Positions 23,514 to 34,443 of a stretch of DNA of 43,700 bases are shown here, piece after piece (position 1 is the first letter of the stretch; each line of letters begins with the position of its first letter). The translations under genes and the position numbers were made by a program. The notes beneath the pieces were generated by a model. The model was not told the DNA's origin. It was given only the letters and a program-made list of their open reading frames with translations, and did not search any database. The stretch is from Phycisphaeraceae bacterium (lineage in GTDB: Bacteria > Planctomycetota > Phycisphaerae > Phycisphaerales > Phycisphaeraceae). The DNA is taken from assembly GCA_029260715.1 (NCBI GenBank), contig JAJDCS010000025.1, positions 1 through 43,700 of the forward strand, given 5' to 3'.

Positions 23514-26500
23514 AAGCGGTGGTCTCCCCGCCCAGTGACCAATAACTTCCTCAACACCGCCAACAGCGTCGCCGGCTCCAGATAATTCGCCGGCGGCCGC
23601 CAGTACACCGTGGTTTCGTCGATCACGCTCACCCGCCCCACCGCCACGCCTAGGACCGGCTCAAGCTGCCGGGGCTTGGGTGTGCGGAAGATCACGTCAG
23701 GCCCGTCGAGCTTCACCGCCTCCACGCCCAGCGCCGTGGCGGCAACGCGGATCTGGGCTAAGTCCATCAGCGTTTGGGCCGGCTCGGGCGCGTCGCCGTA
23801 CGCGTCGGTGATGCTCTTGACCACGCCATCCAGCTCTTCAAGCGTAGCGGCGCGGCTTAACCGCCTGTAGGCGGACATCCGGAATTTTTCCGACGCGATA
23901 TACCCCTTGGGCAGCCGCCCCGCCACGGGCAGTTCGAGGTGTGTCTTGGCAGGCTCGATGATCGGCTCGTTGCGCAGGTGCTTGGCCGCTTGTTCTAACA
24001 ACTGGCAGTACATCTCGTACCCCACCGCCGCGATGTGCCCGCTCTGTTCTTTGCCCAGCAGGTTGCCCGCGCCGCGTATCTCCAGGTCGCGCATAGCGAT
24101 CTTGAACCCCGCGCCGAGCATCGAGTATTGTTCGATCGCCCGCAGCCGGCGCGAGGCCGTGTCCGTCACCGGCCGATCAGCGGGTAATAGCAAATAACAA
24201 TACGCCCGGTGCTTGTACCGGCCCACGCGCCCGCGGAGCTGGTGCAGGTCCGCCAGGCCGAACCGGTCGGCGCCGTGGATGAAAATCGTGTTGGCTGTGG
24301 GGATGTCCAGCCCGGATTCGATAATCGTCGTGCACACCAAGATGTCCACCTCCCGCCGCATGAACCGCAGCATCACCTGTTCAAGTTCGTTGTCGGGCAT
24401 CTGCCCGTGCCCGACGGCGATGCGCGCCTTGGGCGCAAGCTTGCCCACCTCGTCAGCCATGCTCTGGATGTCATGCACACGGTTGTGCACAAAGTAAATC
24501 TGCCCGTCACGGTTGAGCTCGCGGATGATCGCTTGCTTGACGCGCTGCGTGTCGAACGGGATGACCTCGGTCACGATGGCGCGCCGATCCATGGGCGGCG
24601 TGGTCAATGAGCTGATGTCGCGCAGGCCCAGCATGGACATGTGCAGCGTGCGCGGAATCGGCGTGGCTGAGAGCGTCAACACGTCCACGGTCAGGCGCAG
24701 GCTCATGAGCTTCTGCTTGTGCTCAACGCCGAACCGCTGCTCTTCGTCCACCACCACCAGCCCCAGGTCAGCGAACTTGATATCGCCCGACAGCAGCCGG
24801 TGCGTGCCGATGACGATATCCACCTCGCCCCGCTCCAGGTCGCGCAGCACCTTGGCTGCTTCCTTGGCGGTTTTGAACCGGCTCAGCGACTCAACGCGGA
24901 ACGGGTAATCGGCCACGCGCTCGCGGAACGTGCGCTCGTGCTGCTCGGCCAACACGGTTGTGGGCACAAGCACCGCCACCTGTTTGCCGTATTCGACGGC
25001 CTTGAATGCGGCGCGCACCGCCACCTCGGTCTTGCCGAAGCCCACGTCCCCGCAGATCAGCCGGTCCATGGGCGTGACATCGTTCATGTCGCGTTTAACC
25101 GCGACAATCGCAGCGAGTTGGTCCTCGGTCTCGTCGTAAGGGAATTCCTCTTCAAACTTGTGCTGCCAGTCGGTGTCCGGCGGGTAGCGGATGCCCGCCA
25201 TGCTCGCCCGCGCCGCCTGAACACGCAGCAACTCCGCCGCCAAGTCCTTCACCGCCTCGGCCACGTCCTGCTTCTGTTTGGACCACCGCTTGCCGCCCAA
25301 CAAACTCAGCGGCGGCTTGCCCTGGAACCCGCCGATGTAACGCTGGACCAACTCAACCTGCGACGCCGGCACGTGCAGGTGCGCCTTATTGGCAAACTCG
25401 AGCGTCAGGAAGTCCTCGGTCTTGCCCTTGCGACGGATCGTACGCAAACCCAAGAACCGCGCGATGCCGTGGTCCACGTGTACCACGTAATCGCCCTGGG
25501 CCATGTCCAGGAACGCGTCCGACGCCTTGCCCCCCGCGGTCGGCTGCCCGCTTAGCCTGCCCAGCCGCCGCCGCACGTGGTAGCGGTGGAACAACTCATG
25601 GTGCGGGATGATGTAAAGCTTCCGCCCGTCGCCCTCGCTGCCCCAGACAAAGCCGCGGTGCAGGTAGCCCAAGTCGATCCGCACCGCCGCTTCGCTGCCG
25701 GGCGACTGCTGACGCAACAACTCGACCAGCCGGTCTCTTTCAGCCGTGTTCTGGCACAGCACGACGACTTTGGCTTTGGCTTCTTGGCCGTCGTGCGCGG
25801 TGTCCGAATGACCGGCTAGATCAGCCAACTCACCCACCGCTTCCAGCGCGTCGCGGCTGAAGCCCGGCAGCGCCTCAATGGGCAGCGTCATCGCGTCGTC
25901 TTCGCCCGATTGGCCGCTGTATTGGTTTATCTCAATGTGTTGGCGTTCTGTGAGCAGCTTGAACACCGCCCGCGGCGCGTACACCCCCCGTGCGTCGGTC
26001 AGCCGCTCGTAGTACCCCCTAGCCTGCTCGGCCAACTCAAGCGTCTCGTGCATGATCACCACGGTGTCGTCATGCAATAGCGAAATGATGTTGGTGGTAT
26101 CGCTATCGTCTTGGGGCTTGGCGGTGGTGGCGCTAAAGACTTGGCACGTGTCGATGCACGCCCCCGAGCCCATCGTGTCGATATCGATTAGACGGATCGT
26201 TTCGACCTGATCACCGAAGTAGTCCAACCGGATCGCCCCACCGCTGCCTTGCGACGGGTCGCTGTCCGCGTCGCGCGTGGCCCGCACGCCGGTGGGCAGG
26301 TAGATGTCCACAATCCCGCCGCGCACCGCGAACTGCCCCGGCTGCTCGACCGCTTCGACGCGCTCATACCCCGCGTCCGTCAGCCACGCCAGCAGTTGTC
26401 CCTGGGGCATATCTTGCCCGGCTTGGACCGTCAGCACCATTTGCCGCAGCGCCGCTGGCGTGGGCACAGCCTGCATCAACGCCTGGACCGGGGCGATGAC

Positions 26501-26899
26501 GACCTTCGCCGCGTTGGGCTCCGCTTCACCCCCGCTGGATAACTGCCGTACCAGTTCTAACCGCTGCGCCAGTAGGTCCGGGTTGACCGCCGACTCGCCG
26601 GGTAACACCTCCAGAGCGGGGAACCGCTGACCTTGGATAGCGCGCCTCGGCGATTCGAATAACGCCAAGTCGTCCAGCGCATCGTCGGCTTCATCGGGGT
26701 GGGCCACGACCATCAGCACCGGCCGACCCATGCACAACGCCACCGCGCCCGCCACAATCGCGGTGCTCGATCCGCGACTGCCGCTGACCGCGACACGCTG
26801 GGTCTGCGTGGCGCGGTCGCAGAGCGACTGGACCGGAGCCGTCGCCATCAACGACTCCAGCCAAGCGTGCTTTACTTCTGTTTCTGTCTCAGCCCGCAT
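23483..26899 (-). CDS. mfd: Transcription-repair coupling factor Mfd
   Basis: 1138 residues from the ATG at 26899, preceded by a GAGG Shine-Dalgarno; a TTG further upstream is open but adds an unlike leader. Order of domains: UvrB-homology region with LPGESAVNPDLLAQRL; RNA-polymerase-interaction (CarD-like) domain with GDYVVHVDHGIARFLGL; SF2 translocase with GDVGFGKTEVAVRAAF (Walker A), VVDEEQRFGV (Walker B) and LSATPIPRTLHMSMLG; then the RecG-like TRG region and the Mfd C-terminal domain. The protein removes stalled RNA polymerase at lesions and recruits UvrA. The last ten residues (FAGPASAGQG) are encoded by the REP-like palindrome, so its native end has probably been altered. Confidence 0.95.
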   Translation of the reverse strand: MRAETETEVKHAWLESLMATAPVQSLCDRATQTQRVAVSGSRGSSTAIVAGAVALCMGRPVLMVVAHPDEADDALDDLALFESPRRAIQGQRFPALEVLPGESAVNPDLLAQRLELVRQLSSGGEAEPNAAKVVIAPVQALMQAVPTPAALRQMVLTVQAGQDMPQGQLLAWLTDAGYERVEAVEQPGQFAVRGGIVDIYLPTGVRATRDADSDPSQGSGGAIRLDYFGDQVETIRLIDIDTMGSGACIDTCQVFSATTAKPQDDSDTTNIISLLHDDTVVIMHETLELAEQARGYYERLTDARGVYAPRAVFKLLTERQHIEINQYSGQSGEDDAMTLPIEALPGFSRDALEAVGELADLAGHSDTAHDGQEAKAKVVVLCQNTAERDRLVELLRQQSPGSEAAVRIDLGYLHRGFVWGSEGDGRKLYIIPHHELFHRYHVRRRLGRLSGQPTAGGKASDAFLDMAQGDYVVHVDHGIARFLGLRTIRRKGKTEDFLTLEFANKAHLHVPASQVELVQRYIGGFQGKPPLSLLGGKRWSKQKQDVAEAVKDLAAELLRVQAARASMAGIRYPPDTDWQHKFEEEFPYDETEDQLAAIVAVKRDMNDVTPMDRLICGDVGFGKTEVAVRAAFKAVEYGKQVAVLVPTTVLAEQHERTFRERVADYPFRVESLSRFKTAKEAAKVLRDLERGEVDIVIGTHRLLSGDIKFADLGLVVVDEEQRFGVEHKQKLMSLRLTVDVLTLSATPIPRTLHMSMLGLRDISSLTTPPMDRRAIVTEVIPFDTQRVKQAIIRELNRDGQIYFVHNRVHDIQSMADEVGKLAPKARIAVGHGQMPDNELEQVMLRFMRREVDILVCTTIIESGLDIPTANTIFIHGADRFGLADLHQLRGRVGRYKHRAYCYLLLPADRPVTDTASRRLRAIEQYSMLGAGFKIAMRDLEIRGAGNLLGKEQSGHIAAVGYEMYCQLLEQAAKHLRNEPIIEPAKTHLELPVAGRLPKGYIASEKFRMSAYRRLSRAATLEELDGVVKSITDAYGDAPEPAQTLMDLAQIRVAATALGVEAVKLDGPDVIFRTPKPRQLEPVLGVAVGRVSVIDETTVYWRPPANYLEPATLLAVLRKLLVTGRGDHRFAGPASAGQG

Positions 26900-26988
26900 C
26901 ACATCAACCTCAAACACGGCGCGCACGTGCAACCCGCCCGGCTGTGCGACCAACCGGCGGGCCTAGACACTTTATTAGCGGACAAGCC

Positions 26989-27570
26989 CTACTTCGGCTC
27001 GTCCATTTTCGGGCGACGCTCTTGGGGCGTGGGCCGCGTCTCAAGTGTCACCGGCACCTCGTACCGCCCCTCGGGCGGCGGCGGTGGCACCGGCTGCTCC
27101 TGGGCCGCGTCGGGCACATCTTCAAGCACGCGCATCATGGCCACCTCGTCGCAAGCCTGGTTGCGCGAGCAGTGCACGCAATCCGACCAAACCTTCAACG
27201 GCAGCTTCTGGCGGTCCACCACGTCAAACCCGCAGGCTTTGAAAAACGCGGTCTCGTAGGTCAACGTCATCAGCTTGCGCACGCCCAACTGCCTCGCTTC
27301 GTCCACGCAGGCCGTCACCAGCCGCTTGCCCAGCCCCTGCGCGCGGTGCTTGGGCCCTACCGCCAGCGCGAACACCTCCGCCAGGTTCGCCCAGACGATG
27401 CGCAGCCCGCACACGCCCACCACCGCGTCGTCGGCCACCGCCACGTGGAACTCACGCACGTGCTCGTACAAATACGACTGCGACCGGTGGAGCATCAGCC
27501 CGTACTCGGCGCAGTCGTTGATAATCTTGCCCATCGCGGGCACGTCATGGACCATCGCTTGGCGGATCAT
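26989..27570 (-). CDS. GNAT N-acetyltransferase, N-acetylglutamate synthase (ArgA)-like
   Basis: 193 residues from ATG 27570; GTG at 27579 is an alternative. The acetyl-CoA loop RAQGLGKRLV follows FALAVGPKHR, and the block LTYETAFFKACGFD is typical of the short stand-alone acetyltransferase domain of N-acetylglutamate synthase. The later WSDCVHCSRNQACDE cluster has three closely spaced cysteines, seen in that subfamily (possible metal site). It would start arginine biosynthesis from glutamate. A proline-rich tail of about 45 residues is unusual. It lies just upstream of mfd on the same strand, but the spacing (about 90 bases to the mfd start) leaves room for a separate signal. Confidence 0.75.
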   Translation of the reverse strand: MIRQAMVHDVPAMGKIINDCAEYGLMLHRSQSYLYEHVREFHVAVADDAVVGVCGLRIVWANLAEVFALAVGPKHRAQGLGKRLVTACVDEARQLGVRKLMTLTYETAFFKACGFDVVDRQKLPLKVWSDCVHCSRNQACDEVAMMRVLEDVPDAAQEQPVPPPPPEGRYEVPVTLETRPTPQERRPKMDEPK

Positions 27571-27696
27571 TCGGTTCACCCAATCAATTTCACTAGCACA
27601 CCACTGCTTCTATCGGCTCAACGGCCACCATCTGCCATGATAATCATCAAAGCCAAAATGACCCTGGACTGCAGGCTCTGGACTCTGGACTCCGTA

Positions 27697-29826
<2,130 letters not shown>

Positions 29827-29835
29827 TCAGGACTC

Positions 29836-30465
29836 TTACCTATCCACGGCTTTCTTCAACGCTAGTCGCGCCGCGTTGTTTCGCAATTCGCGCATTTGCT
29901 CATGGATCAGGCCGTCCTGCCTTTGTTTCTTGATGTCGCTGACGAGTTGGTTCAAGTGTCTCTGCCGGTTGATCGCGAACCGGTCGAACGCCTGCTCCAG
30001 GTCGTGGCGGGTGTAGCGGCTCAGCGGATCGGTAAGCCCGGATTGGGCCACCGCCCAGTCGATCAGCCCGCGGTCGCTTTCGTCAAACCTGTAGCTGACC
30101 AGCGTCGCGTCCAGCCGCCCGGCAAGGCTCACGAACGGGTCGGTCATCGCTTCGGGCAATTGCCACAGCTCGTTTTGCCCGCCTTGTTCCAGCGTGCTTA
30201 GCCAACCCCTGTCGGCTGGCAGTGTGGTGGGTGGTGTGTCGGCGCTGTGGCTCATGGTCGGCTCCTTGTGTTGTTGGGCGGCCAGCGTCGCGACGGCTGT
30301 ATTGACCGTCACACGCCCGTGGTTGGCGAAGGTGATCACCAGCCGCTGGGCTTGTTGGCCTTCGTGGGTGATAGCGGTGGCCCGGTCCACCACGCCCCTG
30401 CCCCATTCCGGGCGGCGGGTATGCACCACCACGTCGCCCCGTTTAAATGTCGGCTTGCTCGTCAT
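29836..30465 (-). CDS. DUF3553-like protein
   Basis: 209 residues from the ATG at 30465; a GTG at 30477 is an alternative. The N-terminus, FKRGDVVVHTRRPEWGRGVV, with a following VITFANHGRVTVNT block is the small beta-barrel of the DUF3553 family, which looks like a CarD/KOW-type nucleic-acid or protein-binding fold. The middle is a disordered linker (SADTPPTTLP). The C-terminal half is helical and charged: RYTRHDLEQAFDRFA, then a coiled-coil-prone KKQRQDGLIHEQMREL. No enzymatic motif is visible. It is between ligA and a YihY-family gene and may share a transcript with them. The function is unknown. Confidence 0.65.
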   Translation of the reverse strand: MTSKPTFKRGDVVVHTRRPEWGRGVVDRATAITHEGQQAQRLVITFANHGRVTVNTAVATLAAQQHKEPTMSHSADTPPTTLPADRGWLSTLEQGGQNELWQLPEAMTDPFVSLAGRLDATLVSYRFDESDRGLIDWAVAQSGLTDPLSRYTRHDLEQAFDRFAINRQRHLNQLVSDIKKQRQDGLIHEQMRELRNNAARLALKKAVDR

Positions 30466-30565
30466 CGATTGTAACACAAACTTGCGTGTCGAGATGCTAT
30501 TTTATAATCATTCTATCTTACGAAATGTGAGCGGCTCGGTCACGGCGGCCGCTTTCAGACGCTAA

Positions 30566-32011
30566 TCACCTCGACAATGTCTCAAGCAACTGGGCCAGCG
30601 TCTGGTCGCCCGCCGCTTGACGCTGGGCGTCGTCGAGCCAGGCCACACTCGCCCACGCCTGGCTGCCGGCTTTACCGGCGCCGTTGAGGCTGACCGTGCG
30701 CCCCGTGTCGAGCATCTGCTGAATGGTGATATCCTCCGCGGGGCGCGCCAGCGTGTAGCGCGTTTCCTGCTCGTCGTTGCTTTGGAGGCTGTGGATCATC
30801 CCCTCGGCCTGGAGCTTCTGGCCCAGTTCGATGACCCCCCTCACCGGCAGGCCCAGGTCCGCGGCAAGCTCTTCGGGCCCCACGGGCTGGGCGTGTTTGA
30901 ACGACCCGGCGATCCGGGCCATGATCGGCAGCACCCAACGCGGGTCATAAACGCACCGTTGCTCGGCGCGCTGGGCCGCTTTCTCAAACACACGCCCACG
31001 CATCGCCTGAAGCGTGTACGTGATCTCCAGCCCAAACAGCACGATGATCCAAGTCACGTACAGCCACAACAAGAACAGCGGCACCAGCCCCAGCGTGCCG
31101 TAGATCGCTGAGTATGACACCGCCCGGCTGACGTAAAGCTTAAACCCCCACTTGCCCGTCTCCCACAGCACCGCCGCGACCAAAGACCCCGCCAACGCCG
31201 GGCGCAGGCGCACTCGCCCGTTGGGCATCAGCACGTACAACAAGAACAGTAGCAGCCACGTGGCCCCAAGCGCCGCCAGCCGACCCAACCAACCTACGGC
31301 TTCTAACAGCACCAACGGCATCCCGCCCGCCTCCACCCAATGTTGCGCGCCCGCCAGCCCCGCTTCAACCACATATAGGCTTACAAAAAGCAGCACCGGC
31401 CCCAGCGTGAGCACCGCCCAGTAGATCGGCACGCGCAGGTGCCACGACCGGCCGGTCGGGCAGTTGTAAACTTGATTAAAACAGTTTTCGACGGTGATCA
31501 GTTGCGCCAGAGCCGCCCAGATCAACACCAACAAGCCCACCGCTCCGACGCTGCCCACGCTCGCTTGCGAGGCCTTGCTCGTCAGGTCCGTCATGATCTG
31601 GGCGATGCTGTCTTTTAATTGCTGCTGGGTTTGGGGGTCGGCGGTCTCGTCCGTAGATTGAGCCGTGCCACCCGCCGCCACGCTCGGACCGCCGCTCTGA
31701 GCGGGTAGAGAGATCGATGCAAGCCCCAGGTATTGGTAGACCCTCTCCTGCATGGAGACGCTTGCCTGCTCGAACCCGCCGAACGCGCGGAAGACCAGCA
31801 GCATCAGCACCGCGATCGGTATGAGGCTAAAGATCGTCCGATAGGTCAGCGCCGCGGCCATCTGCGTGGCTTGGTTCCTGCCCAACTCGCGGGCGCAGTG
31901 CCGCGACAGGTCGGCCCAGAACCGCAATGCCCGCTGGGCGCGGGTCAGCTCACCCACCGGCTGGGTGATCACGCGCCGCAGGTGTGTCGTGATCAACTCC
32001 ATAAGCGACAT
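30566..32011 (-). CDS. YihY/BrkB-family inner-membrane protein
   Basis: 481 residues from the ATG at 32011, which lies seven bases after the rnpA stop; the open frame runs further into rnpA, so the start here avoids the overlap. The N-terminal half has about six hydrophobic segments with the family hallmarks: MAAALTYRTIFSLIPIAVL, a loop, and YGTLGLVPLFLLWLYVTWIIVLFGLEITY. A serine/glutamine-rich loop at about 120-155 is an unusual insertion in the periplasmic part. The C-terminal 130 residues form a soluble winged-helix-like region (PVGPEELAADLGLPVRGVIE). The family was once annotated as ribonuclease BN, wrongly. The substrate is unknown. Confidence 0.85.
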   Translation of the reverse strand: MSLMELITTHLRRVITQPVGELTRAQRALRFWADLSRHCARELGRNQATQMAAALTYRTIFSLIPIAVLMLLVFRAFGGFEQASVSMQERVYQYLGLASISLPAQSGGPSVAAGGTAQSTDETADPQTQQQLKDSIAQIMTDLTSKASQASVGSVGAVGLLVLIWAALAQLITVENCFNQVYNCPTGRSWHLRVPIYWAVLTLGPVLLFVSLYVVEAGLAGAQHWVEAGGMPLVLLEAVGWLGRLAALGATWLLLFLLYVLMPNGRVRLRPALAGSLVAAVLWETGKWGFKLYVSRAVSYSAIYGTLGLVPLFLLWLYVTWIIVLFGLEITYTLQAMRGRVFEKAAQRAEQRCVYDPRWVLPIMARIAGSFKHAQPVGPEELAADLGLPVRGVIELGQKLQAEGMIHSLQSNDEQETRYTLARPAEDITIQQMLDTGRTVSLNGAGKAGSQAWASVAWLDDAQRQAAGDQTLAQLLETLSR

Positions 32012-32018
32012 GAACCCC

Positions 32019-32519
32019 TTATCGGTCAGATTCGGCCCCGTCCGGACCCGTATGGCGCCCCGGCGGCGCGTCCGACTTACCGGGCTGTGCACGGCGTTGC
32101 CAGTGCTTGTCCACCTGTCGCACCGCCCCGGCTAGCCAGTGCTGGTAATCCGCTAGCTTCGCAGGCTCGTGGGCACGCACGACCACCACCACATCATAGC
32201 CCCCAAGGCCGTCCCGCCCCCCGGACACCCCGGATGCCCCGGAGCCCCCGGAATCCCCGTCCCCTCTCGGTAGGTCGTGCTGCTGGAGCCGGAATGCTTC
32301 GCGCAGCAGCCGCTTGATCCGGTTGCGACGCACCGCGTTGCCGACCCTGCGAGACACGCTAAGCCCCAAGCGGCTGTACCCCAGGCCATTGGGCTTGCCG
32401 TAAACCGTGACCGGGCCCACGTGTTTGCGGCATCGCCCGTCGAACACCGACGCAAACGCCCGCCCCCCGTGCAGGCGTTGCGAATGGCTGAACCGAAAAC
32501 GTAGATTGCTAAGCACCAT
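32019..32519 (-). CDS. rnpA: Ribonuclease P protein component
   Basis: 166 residues, about 40 longer than usual. The RNR signature VGNAVRRNRIKRLLREAFR (59-77) binds the RNase P RNA. An insert at 86-107 (GDGDSGGSGASGVSGG) consists of S-G-x units and is encoded by four 9-bp repeats at 32217-32252. The C-terminus has a second disordered extension (QPGKSDAPPGRHTG). rpmH, the usual upstream partner, is not present; the upstream gene is an RmlD-like reductase ending 28 bases away. The protein helps process pre-tRNA. Confidence 0.92.
   Translation of the reverse strand: MVLSNLRFRFSHSQRLHGGRAFASVFDGRCRKHVGPVTVYGKPNGLGYSRLGLSVSRRVGNAVRRNRIKRLLREAFRLQQHDLPRGDGDSGGSGASGVSGGRDGLGGYDVVVVVRAHEPAKLADYQHWLAGAVRQVDKHWQRRAQPGKSDAPPGRHTGPDGAESDR
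32217..32252. repeat. Four 9-bp repeats inside rnpA
   Basis: Four copies of NNCCCCGGA on the plus strand read as S-G-x S-G-x S-G-x S-G-x on the coding strand. This is a microsatellite-like expansion in a loop of RnpA, and it is likely to vary between related strains. Confidence 0.75.
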
Positions 32520-32546
32520 GGCTAAACGCCCACCGCCCGCTGTTCG

Positions 32547-33494
32547 TCACCCGGTATTGTTGCCGGCTCGCGCGGCAAAGTCACCCGCAATCGGCCCCAG
32601 GGCTTCGCCCATCGCTTTGGGTCGGCGACCCAACAAACCCCACAGCCGGGCGCTGTCCAGCGAGACATCGCGTGGCCGAGGCGCGGGGTAGGGCGACTCC
32701 GCTAGCCGGGTTGGCTGAATCAGAGACGGGTTGAACCCGAACGCCTCGCACACCGCCCGCCCAATCGCCACGCGGCTGAGGCGCTGGGGCCCACCAGCGT
32801 GCCACAGCCCGCCCCGGCCGTTGGCTGCCAACGCGACCATCGCCCAGCACAGGTCTTCCACCCAGATCGGGCAGCGCACCTCGTCTTCAAACAGCGTCAG
32901 CGGCTTGCCGCCGGACAACGTACCCACCATCCAACCCAAGAAACTGCTTTTGTGGGTGGCAGGCTTGCCGTAAACCAGCGCCGAACGCAGCACCACCCCA
33001 CGGGGCAACCCCAGGACCGCCGCTTCCGCTTCCAGCTTCAACTGCCCGTAGGCTGACAGCGGCTGCGCGGCGTCTTGCTCGCTGTACGGGGCGTGTTCGC
33101 CGTCAAAGACAAGGTCCGTAGACAGCGCCACAAGCGGTGTCTCCGCATCGACTTCACGGACGGCTTGGGCCAGGTGGCTGGTGGCGTCCACAATATGCCC
33201 CCTGGCCTGATCGGGGTGCTGCTGGCACCACGCGGCGTCCGTGGCGGCGGCGCAGTGGAAAACCGCCCGGGGCTTGAGATCACGAACCACGCGCGTGGCC
33301 GCCTCGGCGTCCCGCAGGTCTATCCGCTGAAGGGCGATTCCAGGGTAATCAACCGACCGCGTGTGGCCCAACCCCGTCACCGCACCCCCCACAGCGACCA
33401 GTAAACGGGCCAAATGCTCGCCCACAAACCCGGTAGCCCCCGTGACCAGCAGCGGTCCACCGTTAAAACCTGTTAAATGGTCACAACCAGCCAT
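32547..33494 (-). CDS. RmlD-like NAD(P)-dependent sugar-nucleotide reductase/epimerase
   Basis: 315 residues of the extended short-chain dehydrogenase fold. GATGFVG at 19-25 binds the dinucleotide, S125-T126-D127 precedes the active site, and Y149-x-x-x-K153 is the catalytic pair. The block RPRDVSLDSARL near the end is typical of dTDP-4-dehydrorhamnose reductases (RmlD) and their relatives. No rml cluster is nearby, so a different deoxysugar or a modified nucleotide substrate is possible. It is divergent from the GH16-like gene. Confidence 0.75.
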   Translation of the reverse strand: MAGCDHLTGFNGGPLLVTGATGFVGEHLARLLVAVGGAVTGLGHTRSVDYPGIALQRIDLRDAEAATRVVRDLKPRAVFHCAAATDAAWCQQHPDQARGHIVDATSHLAQAVREVDAETPLVALSTDLVFDGEHAPYSEQDAAQPLSAYGQLKLEAEAAVLGLPRGVVLRSALVYGKPATHKSSFLGWMVGTLSGGKPLTLFEDEVRCPIWVEDLCWAMVALAANGRGGLWHAGGPQRLSRVAIGRAVCEAFGFNPSLIQPTRLAESPYPAPRPRDVSLDSARLWGLLGRRPKAMGEALGPIAGDFAARAGNNTG

Positions 33495-33505
33495 CGGGTA
33501 TAAAA

Positions 33506-33520
33506 TCCAAGTTTCTTGGA
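33506..33520. promoter_or_regulatory. Operator-like 15-bp palindrome in a divergent gap
   Basis: TCCAAG TTT CTTGGA is a perfect palindrome just upstream of the RmlD-like gene, in the gap shared with the GH16-like gene. Its size and place would suit a dimeric repressor site. No regulator gene is adjacent. Confidence 0.35.
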
Positions 33521-33583
33521 AACATTCCGTTTATAAGATAGAATAATAGGTAGATTACCGTACCATTTAATCATTCACATCTT

Positions 33584-33592
33584 TGGTATATT
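33584..33592 (+). promoter_or_regulatory. Extended -10 promoter candidate for the GH16-like gene
   Basis: TGGTATATT has a good -10 with the TG extension about 46 bases before the ATG at 33638. A purine-rich ribosome site (GAAAGAGAGA) follows before the ATG. The surrounding 33530-33590 stretch is AT-rich compared with the rest of the window. Confidence 0.45.
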
Positions 33593-33637
33593 CACGGTAG
33601 GTGCGAAGCGACACACATCAGACGAAAGAAAGAGAGA

Positions 33638-34399
33638 ATGAGAATAACCCTTGTCACAGCCCTGTTGTTGCTGACACCGACCCTACCGATCGCTGCCGAG
33701 GAACGCACGATCGAATGGTCCGGCCATAAATGGGTTGTGAAAGCCACGGAGACACCCTACGGCCCCGGCCCTAATTTCTGGTCCGATTCGGAGAAGTCGG
33801 TCTGGGTAGACGCCCAGGGTCGGCTGAACCTCAAGGTCCGCCAAATCAATGGCCAGTGGCAGTGCGCCGAGGTCTACAGCGAAAAATCTTTCGGGTACGG
33901 CAAGTACATCTTCTACCTTGACAGCCGCGTGGACAACCTCGACCGCAACGTTGCCGTGGGGCTGTTCGTCCACGGCAGCGACCGCGACGAGATCGACATC
34001 GAGTTCTCCAAGTGGACGCGCGATGTGAAGTACGCCTACAGCCAATACGTGCTACAGCCCCGCGTGGACTCGTCCAACATCAACCGCACCGAGTACCGCG
34101 TCTTGGACCCCCGGTCCACGCACGGCTTTAGCTGGTCAAGGGCGGGCGTCGGGTTCCGCAGCTACGTCGGGCACGACATCGCCGGCAAAAAACCGATCAA
34201 GCTCTGGAACTACACCGGTATTCACAACCCCACCCCCGCGGAAGAAAAAGTCCATATCAACGTCTGGCTCTACCAGGGCAAGCCCCCCGAGGACGGCCAA
34301 GAAACATTGCTCGTCATCGACCGGTTTGTCTTCGTCGCACACACCGAAGCCCAGATGCAACAAGAGCTGCGTGAACAAGAGGTCGAGCCGCAGCCGTAG
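33638..34399 (+). CDS. Exported GH16-like glycoside hydrolase
   Basis: 253 residues with a signal peptide (MRITLVTALLLLTPTLPIAA, cleaved before EER). The catalytic motif is E118-I-D120-I-E122 in DRDEIDIEFSKW, the GH16 signature without the beta-bulge insertion; E118 would be the nucleophile and E122 the acid/base. A jelly-roll fold is expected: SFGYGKYIFYLDSR and INVWLYQGKPP are the typical strands. Substrates of the family include beta-1,3(4)-glucans, agars and carrageenans; this one cannot be told from sequence. The end is short and acidic. Confidence 0.78.
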   Translation: MRITLVTALLLLTPTLPIAAEERTIEWSGHKWVVKATETPYGPGPNFWSDSEKSVWVDAQGRLNLKVRQINGQWQCAEVYSEKSFGYGKYIFYLDSRVDNLDRNVAVGLFVHGSDRDEIDIEFSKWTRDVKYAYSQYVLQPRVDSSNINRTEYRVLDPRSTHGFSWSRAGVGFRSYVGHDIAGKKPIKLWNYTGIHNPTPAEEKVHINVWLYQGKPPEDGQETLLVIDRFVFVAHTEAQMQQELREQEVEPQP

Positions 34400-34443
34400 G
34401 CCAGTACAACCTGTCGACAAAGCGAGCCCCGAGCGGTCCGCCG

